A stretch of 64,000 bases of DNA from Mycobacterium sp. GA-1841 (lineage in GTDB: Bacteria > Actinomycetota > Actinomycetes > Mycobacteriales > Mycobacteriaceae), in the NCBI RefSeq assembly GCF_001954135.1, contig NZ_MBEQ01000094.1, positions 62,001 to 126,000 on the forward strand, given 5' to 3'. A model generated the notes under the pieces. It was not told where the DNA came from and made no database searches. It worked only from the letters and a program-made list of their open reading frames with translations. The translations under genes were made by a program, and so were the position numbers. Positions 18,472 through 26,571 of this stretch are shown here, in pieces; within the stretch, counting starts at the first letter, position 1, and every line of letters starts with the position of its first letter.

Positions 18472-19583
18472 CCATGGGTCCGCTGCACGGTGTCAAGGTC
18501 GTCGAGATGGCAGGGCTGGCGCCGGCCCCGTTCGGCGCCATGATCCTGGCCGACCTGGGCGCCGAGGTGGTCCGGGTCGATCGGGGCGGCGCTCCCGGCG
18601 GTGGGTTGGTGCCGCCCGACGGACCGCTTGACCGCGGCAAGCACACCATCCGGCTCGACCTCAAAGAACCCGCGGACCGCGAGACCCTCTTTGCGCTCGT
18701 CGATGCCGCGGACGTGTTCATCGAGGGCTTCCGTCCCGGTGTCGCCGAACGGCTCGGAATCGGTCCGGACGACCTGATGTCGCGCAACCCGCGGCTGCTG
18801 TACGGACGGATGACCGGCTACGGGCAGGACGGGCCGCTGGCCCCGCTCGCCGGGCACGACATCAACTACATCGCGATCTCCGGGGCGCTCGATCTGGTCG
18901 GCCGCGCCGGGGAGCGTCCGCTTCCGCCCGGCAACATCATCGGTGATTTCGCCGGCGGCGGAATGCTTCTCGCGCTCGGTGTGCTCGGCGGGCTCTACGA
19001 GCGCGAACGCTCCGGCCTCGGGCAGGTGATCGACGCGGCGATGGTCGACGGTTCGGCGCTGCTCACCGCATTCATGCACGGCATGCACCACAACGGGCTG
19101 TGGAACCAGCCGCGCGGACAGAACCTGCTCGACGGTGGCGCGCCGTTCTACGACACCTACGAGTGCGCCGACGGTAAATACGTGGCCGTCGGCTGCGTCG
19201 AGCACCCGTTCTACCTGCAGCTGCTGACCGGACTCGGCATCGACGATCCGGAGCTGCCGTTCCAGCTCGACAGCACCCGCTGGGATCAGCTGCGCGACGT
19301 CATCGGCGCCAAGTTCAAGGAACGCACCCGTGACGAATGGGCGGCGGCGTTCGCTGAATCGGACGCCTGCGTCGTGCCCGTGCTGAGCCCGTGGGAGGCA
19401 CACCAGCACCCGCACAACCAGGCCCGTAGCGCCTTCATCGAGGTCAATGGATTGCGTCAGCCCGCACCGGCACCGCGATACAGCCGAACTCCGGCAGCGA
19501 CACCGAAACCGATGTCCGACGATCCTGACGAGATTCGGAATCTGTTGTCCCGCTGGAAGGTTGCCGGCAGGAGCAACACATGA
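18468..19583 (+). CDS. Family III CoA-transferase (CaiB/BaiF, alpha-methylacyl-CoA racemase-like)
   Basis: About 371 residues. The N-terminal block LAPAPFGAMILADLGAEVVRV is characteristic. GHDINYIAISGAL and GNIIGDFAGGGM hold the His and Asp equivalent to the catalytic pair of alpha-methylacyl-CoA racemase, which favours a racemase-like role over a true CoA transferase. The start is either the GTG at 18468, overlapping the acyl-CoA dehydrogenase stop, or the ATG at 18474. The stop overlaps the FadD start by four bases. A racemase would be useful for degrading a methyl-branched or terpenoid acyl chain, because acyl-CoA dehydrogenases are stereospecific. Confidence 0.85.
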   Translation: MTMGPLHGVKVVEMAGLAPAPFGAMILADLGAEVVRVDRGGAPGGGLVPPDGPLDRGKHTIRLDLKEPADRETLFALVDAADVFIEGFRPGVAERLGIGPDDLMSRNPRLLYGRMTGYGQDGPLAPLAGHDINYIAISGALDLVGRAGERPLPPGNIIGDFAGGGMLLALGVLGGLYERERSGLGQVIDAAMVDGSALLTAFMHGMHHNGLWNQPRGQNLLDGGAPFYDTYECADGKYVAVGCVEHPFYLQLLTGLGIDDPELPFQLDSTRWDQLRDVIGAKFKERTRDEWAAAFAESDACVVPVLSPWEAHQHPHNQARSAFIEVNGLRQPAPAPRYSRTPAATPKPMSDDPDEIRNLLSRWKVAGRSNT

Positions 19584-21196
19584 ACCTGATCGCGATGCTC
19601 AAGGACCCCGCTCGCCGGGCCGGCCTTGAGATGCAATCGCTGATCGCGGTGTCGCGCGCGGGAATGATCGGGATCGAGACACCACACCGGATCGTCCAGA
19701 TCATCAAGGCACTCACCGACTACGGGCCGTTCGGCGCGGCTCCGCGGATCGCCGCGATCCGCCACGGCCAACGCGCCGCGGTCGCCGACGAGCTGGGCGA
19801 ACTCAGCTTCGCCGAGCTCGACGAGCAGGTGAACCGGCTCGCGAACTCACTCCGCGCCACGGGCCTGCGGCCGGGCGCGAACGTCGGCATCCTGTGCCGC
19901 AACCACCGCTACCCGCTGATCGCGGCGTTCGCGGCGTCACGGGCCGGGATGAGCGGGACCTGGCTCAACACCGCGTTCTCGGCGCCGCAGGCACGCGAGG
20001 TCGCCGAACGCGAAGGCATCGACCTGCTCATTCACGATGCCGAGTTCGACGATGTCGTCACCGACATCAACCCGCCCCAGGGACGGGTCCGCTGCTTCAC
20101 CGACGACCCCGCCGACGATCAGCTCGCGCAGCTGATCGCGGCCGGGGATCCGCAGCGGCCCGCCGTACCGGCAAAGCCAGGCCGGATCGTCCTGCTGACC
20201 AGCGGCACCACCGGAACGCCGAAGGGAGCGCCGCGCGCCGAGCCCAAATCACTGACCCTGCCCGGCGCGCTGCTCGATCGGTTACCGATGCGCGCGCGAG
20301 AGACGACCGTGATCGGGCCGCCGCTCTTCCACGGCACCGGGCTGATCATCGCGCTACTGTCCATCGCCCTCGGCTCGAAGCTCGTCCTGCGGCGTCGCTT
20401 CGAGGCCGCAGAGTTCCTCGACGACATAGAACGCCACCGGGCGACGACGATCTGCGTGGTTCCGATAATGCTGCAACGGATCCTGGCGCTCGGCGACGAG
20501 GAAGTACGCCGACGGGACCTGTCCTCCCTTCGCGTCGCGTTCTGCGCCGGCTCGCAACTCCCGGCCACAGTCGCCATCGCTGCGTCAGACCTACTCGGTG
20601 AGGTGATCTACAACCTCTATGGATCGACCGAAGTCTCCGTCGCCACGCTCGCGACCCCAGCGGATGTGCGGGCCGCCCCGACGTCGGTCGGCAAACCGGC
20701 ACTCGGCTCGACGGTCAGGATCTACGACGGAGACGGCAATGAGGTCGCCCGAGGCGGCACGGGACGAATCTTCGTCGGCGCCGCAACCCCATTCGAGGGC
20801 TACACCGGCGGTGGAGGCAAGGAGATCATCGACGGACTGATGTCGACCGGCGACATCGGCCACTTCGACGACACCGGACGCCTCTACATCGACGGCCGTG
20901 ACGACGAGATGATCGTCTCGGGAGGCGAGAACGTCTTCCCGCGCGAGGTCGAGGAACTGCTCGTCACCCACCCCGCAGTCATCGATGTGGCCGTGATCGG
21001 GGTCGATGACCCCGACTTCGGGCAGCGGCTACGCGCATTCTGCGTCCTCGCCGACAACGCGCAGGCCAGCGAGAAGGAACTGCAGAGCTTCGTCAAAGAG
21101 AACCTCGCCCGCTACAAGGTCCCGCGCGACATCGTCTTCCTCGCCGAACTGCCGCGCAACCCCACCGGCAAAGTCCTCAAACGCGAACTCGCTTGA
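19580..21196 (+). CDS. Fatty-acid--CoA ligase (FadD-like, ANL superfamily)
   Basis: A 538-residue adenylating enzyme. The AMP-binding loop is LLTSGTTGTPKGAPR; YGSTE, STGDIGHFD and GRDDEMIVSGGENVFPREVE follow in order, and the C-terminal catalytic Lys lies in NPTGKVLKREL. It activates a carboxylic acid to acyl-CoA through an acyl-adenylate. The start overlaps the CoA-transferase stop as ATGA. The N-terminal 60 residues form an extra helical segment seen in some mycobacterial FadD proteins. Placement suggests it makes the CoA ester that enters the pathway of this cluster. The substrate is probably hydrophobic or cyclic but cannot be named. Confidence 0.88.
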   Translation: MNLIAMLKDPARRAGLEMQSLIAVSRAGMIGIETPHRIVQIIKALTDYGPFGAAPRIAAIRHGQRAAVADELGELSFAELDEQVNRLANSLRATGLRPGANVGILCRNHRYPLIAAFAASRAGMSGTWLNTAFSAPQAREVAEREGIDLLIHDAEFDDVVTDINPPQGRVRCFTDDPADDQLAQLIAAGDPQRPAVPAKPGRIVLLTSGTTGTPKGAPRAEPKSLTLPGALLDRLPMRARETTVIGPPLFHGTGLIIALLSIALGSKLVLRRRFEAAEFLDDIERHRATTICVVPIMLQRILALGDEEVRRRDLSSLRVAFCAGSQLPATVAIAASDLLGEVIYNLYGSTEVSVATLATPADVRAAPTSVGKPALGSTVRIYDGDGNEVARGGTGRIFVGAATPFEGYTGGGGKEIIDGLMSTGDIGHFDDTGRLYIDGRDDEMIVSGGENVFPREVEELLVTHPAVIDVAVIGVDDPDFGQRLRAFCVLADNAQASEKELQSFVKENLARYKVPRDIVFLAELPRNPTGKVLKRELA

Positions 21197-21258
21197 GGTA
21201 CACGTGATCGCTTCGACGCCAACACAACCCAAGGCTTTGGACGCTCACCAACTGCCGA

Positions 21259-22248
21259 TCACAGTCCGACCATCGCCATGCCGGCGTCGTTGTAACGGTT
21301 GCCTCGCACGCCGACGCGCACGGCAAGTGCGTTGAGGTCGGCGATGTCGTCTGCGGACAGTGCAATCTGGGTGGAACCCGAGTTCTCGTCGATGCGATTG
21401 CGGTGGCGGGTTCCAGGGATCGGCACGATCCACGGCTGCTGAGCGAGCAACCAGGCCAACGCGATCTGTCCCGGGGTGGCACCTCTGGTTTCGGCCAGGC
21501 GTCGCACGTGCGCCACCAAAGCTTCATTGGCCGTGATGTTCTCGGTGTTGAACCGCGGGATCGTGGCGCGGATGTCACCGGCGGCGAATTCAGTCGAAGC
21601 CGCAACGGTGCCGGTCAGAAAGCCCTTGCCGAGTGGGCTGAACGGCACGAACCCGATGCCCAGTTCAGCGCAGGTCGGTAGCACCTCCGGTTCCGGATCG
21701 CGGGTCCGCAACGAGTACTCGCTCTGTACGGCGGTGACGGGGTGCACGGCGTGGGCACGGTGGATCGTCGACGCACCCGCCTCTGACAACCCGAAGTGAC
21801 GTACCTTGCCGGCGGTCACCAGCTCGGCGACGGCGCCCGCGACGTCTTCGATCGGTACCCCGGGATCCACACGGTGTTGGTAGAAGAGGTCGATGACGTC
21901 GGTCCGCAGCCGGCGCAGCGAGGCGTCGGCGACCCTCTTGATCTGGTCGGGTCGCGAATCGGTGCCGGCCATTTTGCCGTCCACGATGTTCCAACCGAAC
22001 TTGGTGGCGATGCTCACCTGGTCACGAAGCGGCGCCAGGGCCTCGCCGACGAGTTCCTCGTTGACGTAGGGCCCGTAGACCTCGGCGGTGTCGATGAACG
22101 TGACGCCCGCTTGCTCGACGGCGTAGCGGAGCACACCGATCATGTCGTCGCGGTCGCCAGGGTTGGGGCCATAGCCCTGCGACATTCCCATGGCGCCGAG
22201 ACCAATGGCCGAGACTTCCAGTCCCTGCCCGAGTGTGCGTGTGTGCAT
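21259..22248 (-). CDS. Aldo/keto reductase
   Basis: A 329-residue TIM-barrel oxidoreductase of the YajO/YakC type. The catalytic tetrad can be placed: Asp and Tyr in FIDTAEVYGPY, Lys in ATKFGW and His in YQHRVDPGVP. NADPH-binding text occurs near the C-terminus (PIPGTRHRNRIDEN). It reduces aldehydes or ketones. A GAGGAGG-type site (read on the minus strand as TGAGGAGG) precedes ATG at 22248. It is divergent from the XRE-MmyB regulator, a common arrangement in actinobacteria, and is probably controlled by it. Confidence 0.87.
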   Translation of the reverse strand: MHTRTLGQGLEVSAIGLGAMGMSQGYGPNPGDRDDMIGVLRYAVEQAGVTFIDTAEVYGPYVNEELVGEALAPLRDQVSIATKFGWNIVDGKMAGTDSRPDQIKRVADASLRRLRTDVIDLFYQHRVDPGVPIEDVAGAVAELVTAGKVRHFGLSEAGASTIHRAHAVHPVTAVQSEYSLRTRDPEPEVLPTCAELGIGFVPFSPLGKGFLTGTVAASTEFAAGDIRATIPRFNTENITANEALVAHVRRLAETRGATPGQIALAWLLAQQPWIVPIPGTRHRNRIDENSGSTQIALSADDIADLNALAVRVGVRGNRYNDAGMAMVGL

Positions 22249-22387
22249 GAATCCTCCTCAGTTCGCCGGGATTTCGATTCCGTATTTCTCGCTGGTGATG
22301 CCTCAGGTGCCGGTTCGCCACGAACCCCGGTGTCCAGCTATGTGGCTCGGATGGGGTCCAGTCAACGCCGGTATTCGCGTGTAAGGG

Positions 22388-22409
22388 AGTCCCAGCTGTT
22401 CGGGGGACT
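22388..22409. promoter_or_regulatory. Inverted repeat between divergent AKR and XRE-MmyB genes
   Basis: AGTCCC at 22388-22393 and GGGACT at 22404-22409 form a perfect inverted repeat with a 10-base spacer, 45 bases before the regulator start. It is a candidate operator; its role is inferred only from position and symmetry. Confidence 0.4.
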
Positions 22410-22453
22410 GCCAGTACCTCCCACCTCGGTGCGGAGCGCCCTACCGTGGAGAC

Positions 22454-23380
22454 ATGACCACGATGGACTTGCGCAGCGAGATCCGCGAGTTCTTGAGCTC
22501 ACGGCGGGCACGGATCAGCCCGGATCAGGCCGGGTTACCCGCCTACGGCGGGAACCGACGAGTCAAGGGACTGCGCCGCGAAGAGGTGGCACTGCTGGCC
22601 GGGGTGTCGGTGGACTACTACGTGCGCATGGAGCGAGGCAGCCTCGCCGGTGCCTCCGAAACCGTGCTCGATGCGCTGGCCTCGGCTCTACACCTCGACG
22701 AAGCCGAGCGTGACCACCTCTTCGCCTTGGCCCGCGAATCCGGAACCCACAGCACCCGTCGGCGGCGCAAAACTCCGGCAACGGTGCGCCCGGTGCTTCA
22801 GCAGGTGCTCGACGCCATCACCGACGCACCCGCCTGGATCCGCAACGGCCGCCACGACATCCTTGCCATGAACCAACTCGCCCGCGCGCTGTATTCCCCC
22901 GTCCTCGCCGACCCACGACGACCAGCCAACACCACACGCTTCGTCTACCTCAACGCCGAAGCCGCCCGGGAGTTCTTCGTCGACTACGACAAGGTGGTCC
23001 GTGACGCCGCCGCGATGCTACGGCTAGAAGCCGGACGCAACCCCCACGATGAAGAACTCGTGGCATTGATCGGCGAACTGTCAACCCGCAGCGAGCTTTT
23101 CCGGCAACGCTGGGCCTCCCAGGACGTGCGGTTCCACCGGTCCGGCCGTAAACGGTTGCGCCACCCCGTCGTAGGTCAACTCGACCTCGACTTCGAAGCC
23201 ATGGAACTTCCATCGGAACCTGGTCTGGCACTGAACATCTACACCGCGGCCGCAGGCACCCCGAGCGCCGACGGCCTCAAACTGCTCGCATCCTGGGCCG
23301 CCAGCCAGAACCTCATGACGGAAACCGCTCCCCCCCAACCGCTGAGGCGCTCGGCACCGTCGAGGCGACAACCAGAATGA
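22454..23380 (+). CDS. XRE-family regulator with MmyB-like ligand domain
   Basis: A 308-residue regulator. The N-terminal helix-turn-helix reads GLRREEVALLAGVSVDYYVRMERG, a standard XRE motif. The C-terminal two-thirds (LDAITDAPAWIRNGRHDILAMN, then ARALYSPVL and NTTRFVYL) match the MmyB-like PAS-type domain thought to bind fatty-acid-like ligands. Such genes are very often divergent from an SDR or aldo/keto reductase that they regulate, as here. The ATG at 22454 follows GTGGAGAC. Confidence 0.87.
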   Translation: MTTMDLRSEIREFLSSRRARISPDQAGLPAYGGNRRVKGLRREEVALLAGVSVDYYVRMERGSLAGASETVLDALASALHLDEAERDHLFALARESGTHSTRRRRKTPATVRPVLQQVLDAITDAPAWIRNGRHDILAMNQLARALYSPVLADPRRPANTTRFVYLNAEAAREFFVDYDKVVRDAAAMLRLEAGRNPHDEELVALIGELSTRSELFRQRWASQDVRFHRSGRKRLRHPVVGQLDLDFEAMELPSEPGLALNIYTAAAGTPSADGLKLLASWAASQNLMTETAPPQPLRRSAPSRRQPE

Positions 23381-23418
23381 CGACCAGTGACTTGTCGTGA
23401 ACGAGAGTAGGGAATTCC

Positions 23419-23853
23419 ATGGCAGACACGGATTTCGACCAGATCTTCCCACTCGGGGAGCCCAACGATGCCTACGCGCAGTACTTCACCGGGCAGAGCT
23501 ACCTAGCCCCGCTCGCCTCCGGGAGTGTCCCGGTAAGCAATGTGTCCTTCGAACCGGGCTGCCGCAACAACTGGCACATCCATCACGGCGCCGCCGGCGG
23601 TGGTGACCAGATTCTGCTGTGCACGGCGGGCAGCGGCTGGTACCAGGCTGAGGGTCAGGACGCCGTCAGCATGATGCCGGGCACCGTGATCCGCGTCCCG
23701 GCCGGCACGAAGCACTGGCACGGCGCGAAGGTCGACTCGTGGTTCTCCCACATCGCCTTCATCACCCCCGGCGAAAACGTCAGCAACGAATGGCTCGAAC
23801 CCGTCACCGACGAGGTGTACGGCCGGCTCCCAAAGGACGGAGAAAACGCATGA
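23419..23853 (+). CDS. Cupin-domain protein
   Basis: A 144-residue single-domain cupin. The first metal-binding motif is NNWHIHHGAAGGGDQILLCTAGSGWY, giving two His ligands and the Gln/Glu position; the second is PAGTKHWHGAKVDSW with the last His. The family includes gamma-carboxymuconolactone decarboxylase-associated cupins that are often translated with aldo/keto reductases. The start follows AGAGTAGGGAATTCC. Its stop overlaps the aldo/keto reductase start by four bases, so the two proteins probably work together on one carbonyl substrate. Confidence 0.85.
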   Translation: MADTDFDQIFPLGEPNDAYAQYFTGQSYLAPLASGSVPVSNVSFEPGCRNNWHIHHGAAGGGDQILLCTAGSGWYQAEGQDAVSMMPGTVIRVPAGTKHWHGAKVDSWFSHIAFITPGENVSNEWLEPVTDEVYGRLPKDGENA

Positions 23854-24707
23854 GCATCCTGACCGAGACCTACGCCCTCCCTAACGGCGTCGAGATCCCC
23901 AAGTTGGGACTGGGGACTTGGCTGATCGACGACGCCTTGGTGGCCAACGCGGTGCGAGCGGCCGTAGAGATCGGTTACCGCAACATCGACACCGCCCAGG
24001 CCTACGGCAACGAGCGCGGCGTCGGTGAGGGCGTACGCACCTCCGGCGTGAATCGCGACGAGCTGTTCGTCTCGACCAAGCTGGCCGCCGAGATAAAGGA
24101 CTATGCCAGTGCAGCCGCCGCGATCGAGGGATCACTGGACAAGCTCGGGCTCGAGTACATCGACCTGATGCTCATCCACAGTCCGCAGCCCTGGAACGAC
24201 TTCCGCGGCGGAGACTACGCCGAGGGCAATCGTGAGGCGTGGCGAGCGCTCGAGGACGCCTACGAGGCCGGCAAGCTGCGGTCGATCGGGGTCTCGAACT
24301 TCGAGGAAACTGACCTCGACAATGTTCTCGGCGCGTGCACGGTCGCACCGCACGTGAACCAGATCCTCGTGCATGCGGGCAATACCCCGGCCGACCTCAT
24401 CGCCTACTGCGGGAGCAAGAATATCCTCGTGGAGGCCTACTCGCCGATCGCGCACGGCGAGATCCTGAAGAACCAGGACGTCGCCGCGATCGCGGAGAAA
24501 TACCGAGTGTCGGTACCGCAGCTGTGCATCCGCTACACGCTGCAGCTCGGAACCGTGTCACTGCCGAAAACCGCCAATCCAGAGCACATGCGCTCCAACG
24601 CGCAACTCGATTTCGTCATCGCCGACGACGATATGGACGTCTTACGCAACCTGGACGAACGGGACTACGGCGACGCCAGCGTCTTCCCTGTCTACAGCGG
24701 CAAATAA
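23850..24707 (+). CDS. Aldo/keto reductase (2,5-diketo-gluconate reductase type)
   Basis: A 285-residue reductase with the family tetrad in NIDTAQAYGNE (Asp, Tyr), VSTKL (Lys) and LIHSPQPW (His), the segment GVSNFEETDL and the C-terminal SLPKTANPEHMRSNAQLDF, which binds NADPH. The ATG at 23850 overlaps the cupin stop (ATGA); the long in-frame extension before it is the cupin gene read in another frame. It is from a different AKR branch than the gene at 21259-22248. It reduces small carbonyl compounds; the substrate is not known. Confidence 0.87.
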   Translation: MSILTETYALPNGVEIPKLGLGTWLIDDALVANAVRAAVEIGYRNIDTAQAYGNERGVGEGVRTSGVNRDELFVSTKLAAEIKDYASAAAAIEGSLDKLGLEYIDLMLIHSPQPWNDFRGGDYAEGNREAWRALEDAYEAGKLRSIGVSNFEETDLDNVLGACTVAPHVNQILVHAGNTPADLIAYCGSKNILVEAYSPIAHGEILKNQDVAAIAEKYRVSVPQLCIRYTLQLGTVSLPKTANPEHMRSNAQLDFVIADDDMDVLRNLDERDYGDASVFPVYSGK

Positions 24708-24795
24708 CGCCCTGCACCAACGACATTCGTCGCCTTCACAAGCGTCCGTTGTTGCCGACTATCCTCGAATGCACGGATTGGAGGTGGTGGCCCAG

Positions 24796-24978
24796 ATGAC
24801 CGAGGCGCAGAAAGCACAGCGACGGATCAAGGCTGTGCGCGCGATCCGCCGCAGCTCGGAACTGGAGGGCTCGCGCAGCACCGACGCCACCCGCGCAGAC
24901 CAGGTCGCCTACGCACGCGGCTCGATCACCGCAGCTGAACTCACCGATCGCGTGCGCCGCCGCTACAACGTCCGGTAG
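24796..24978 (+). CDS. VbhA-like Fic antitoxin
   Basis: A 60-residue helical protein. The first helix carries RSSELEGSR, which fits the inhibitory motif (S/T)xxxE(G/N) of Fic antitoxins such as VbhA, where the Glu blocks ATP binding in the Fic active site. The rest (GSITAAELTDRVRRRYNV) matches the C-terminal half of VbhA-family proteins. The ATG at 24796 is preferred; one at 24769 would add nine residues. It ends immediately before the Fic reading frame begins at 24979. The gene is intact although its toxin partner is frameshifted. Confidence 0.7.
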   Translation: MTEAQKAQRRIKAVRAIRRSSELEGSRSTDATRADQVAYARGSITAAELTDRVRRRYNVR

Positions 24979-25614
24979 TTGCCACACCCCTGGGATACCG
25001 GCGATATCGAGCGCACTTGCAGGCTATTTCGTCTCCGGCACAAGCACTCTGAGAAACCGGGTCGGAGCCCGCACAGCCGACGAACTTCGGGACGCGGAGA
25101 ATGACCTCGTCGAGACCCGCCTGATCGAGCTACGCGAAGATCCCAACCTAGTGGGACAACGCTCATACGATCTCGACTACCTGCAACGCATCCACCAGCA
25201 CCTTTTCCAAAATGTCTACGAGTGGGCCGGAGACCTACGCACTGCCGGTATCGAAAAGGGCGGCGAGTCTGTCTGTCCCCCGGGCAACATCAACCAGGCA
25301 ATGAACCACGTCGTCGACGAGATCCATCGCCACAACAAGCTCAAAGATGTGCCAAACGCCGATCTCGCCCTCACCATCGCGTACCTATACGACTACGTGA
25401 ATTTCACCCACCCATTCCGTGAGGCAACGGCAGATCCACTCGCGAGTTCTTCGACCTACTTCTGTCCGAACGTCGCGCCGGACTCGACTGGGCTGAAACC
25501 GATCTGGACGAGCTGCACGGCGCGTGCCATGCTGCGCGGGCACAATCCGACCTCAGCGGGTTGATCGCCATGTTCGCAAAGATCCTCGACGATGAGCCCG
25601 CATACGATTTTTGA
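24979..25614 (+). pseudogene. fic: Class I Fic toxin broken by frameshifts, one inside the catalytic motif
   Basis: Three frames together spell a mycobacterial Fic protein. From 24979 (TTG): PHPWDTGDIER. From 25022: GYFVSGTSTLRNRVGARTADEL through VYEWAGDLRTAGIEKGG and YDYVNFTHPFRE. From 25426: NGRSTREFFDLLLSER to DEPAYDF and a stop at 25614. The FIC motif HPFxxGNGRxxR is therefore split at 25423-25426, where inserting one G would restore HPFREGNGR. The first break, near 25018-25022, needs two extra bases; adding Gs would give W-Q-GYF as in relatives. Fic enzymes AMPylate target proteins. As read, the chain ends after about 137 residues of off-frame product and cannot be active. Confidence 0.85.
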
Positions 25615-25976
25615 CGTCATCATCGGTGCTGCCGTCCTTCGTCGCCGTGGTCATCAGTGTCGTTGGGCCCGCCCATACTGGGCTGGCTGGCTGGCTGGTG
25701 TCGATTCCAGAACTCCGCTGGCAATGACGCTTCCCTGACCTGTGGGTTCGGCGAGTTCCATTTTGTTCTGGCAGCGACATTCTCCATTTGAGGCTGGCAA
25801 AGCCGTAACCGCACGGTTGTGCAGCTTGCGTGTCTCACTGCACCCATTTCACTAGATTCGCGGGGCCGCAAGGGTTGTTGGGTGAAACCGTAATCGACGG
25901 TATCCACAAGTGCCTGCCGAAAGACACCACGGACTTGCACAGGCGGTGCGATATCGTCCCGAGATCTATAGAGCGC
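25615..25976. other. Intergenic region with a short GGCT tandem run
   Basis: About 360 bases between the Fic pseudogene and the 3' end of the broken RES gene. It holds a GGCT tetranucleotide run at 25681-25697 and no supported gene. Short open frames on the minus strand show no motif. Confidence 0.5.
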
Positions 25977-26387
25977 TTAAAAGATTCGCATACCGCGTAG
26001 CCGTGCGGCCTCGACGAAGGGCTTCGTGTGCTTGCCGATGCTGGAGGGCTCCAGTTGCGTAACTGGGTCGGTACCGGTTTCATCGTCGACGCGCCGCAAC
26101 CACATCGCGTAGTTTTCACCGAGCGTGGTTCCCCATTTGGAGGGGTAGAGGATTCCATGCGGACGCTCACCGTCGAACACAATGATCCGCTCTCGAATCC
26201 AGGTAGCGATGCCGGTCGTGAGCTTCTTCATATCTGCTGCGGAACTCGTCAGTTCGCTGACCGTGAGCTGTTCGATCCCACACTCGGCCAACAGGGTCGC
26301 GCCCAGCTGTTCTGACAGCACCGATATCGACTCGGCGCCTGTTATGTCGACGAACCAACCGCTGTAGGGCAATTGCAGTTCATAGAG
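25977..26387 (-). pseudogene. C-terminal half of a RES-domain toxin, cut off by an IS21 insertion
   Basis: Read on the minus strand from the insertion point this half gives YELQLPYSGWFVDITGAES and continues to a stop at 25977. It is the C-terminal half of a RES-domain protein of about 267 residues whose N-terminal half lies at 28971-29369. Joining the halves with one copy of the duplicated bases ATAGAG removed restores a continuous frame: EVRSLY then ELQLPYSG. RES toxins such as MbcT of M. tuberculosis degrade NAD+. This half has lost its start and promoter and is presumably silent. Confidence 0.85.
26382..26387. repeat. Left target-site duplication of the IS21 element
   Basis: ATAGAG here is repeated exactly at 28971-28976, on the other side of the element. 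Six bases is within the 4-8 base range known for IS21-family insertions. Confidence 0.85.
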
Positions 26388-26507
26388 TGCGTGTGGTCAC
26401 CTGACTTGGCCCCACTTTGGTCGGTGTTCTTCACCAATTTTGGCCCCGGTGGGTGGGTGAGCGTTTCCGGCCGGGTGGGGCGGTGTGTCGTCACGAATTT
26501 TGGCCCC
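26388..26507. repeat. Left end of the IS21 element with repeated binding sites
   Basis: Terminal inverted repeat at 26388-26415, then two copies of a CACnAATTTTGGCCCC unit at 26432-26447 and 26492-26507. These are the probable IstA binding sites (L1-L3). Confidence 0.75.
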
Positions 26508-26571
26508 ACCCTCGTTCAGATCGTTCCTGTCGCACCGTCGTCTCTGGCGGTCGTCAGGGAGGTCGGTCAGG

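Noticed and set aside
25681..25700. GGCT tetranucleotide run as a phase-variation repeat
   Set aside because: It is not inside or just ahead of a gene, so no switch can be proposed.
25733..25800. Imperfect direct repeats GTCGCTGCCAG and GTCATTGCCAG (read on the minus strand), possibly the end of another insertion element
   Set aside because: Too short and degenerate, and no partner end or transposase fragment was found nearby.
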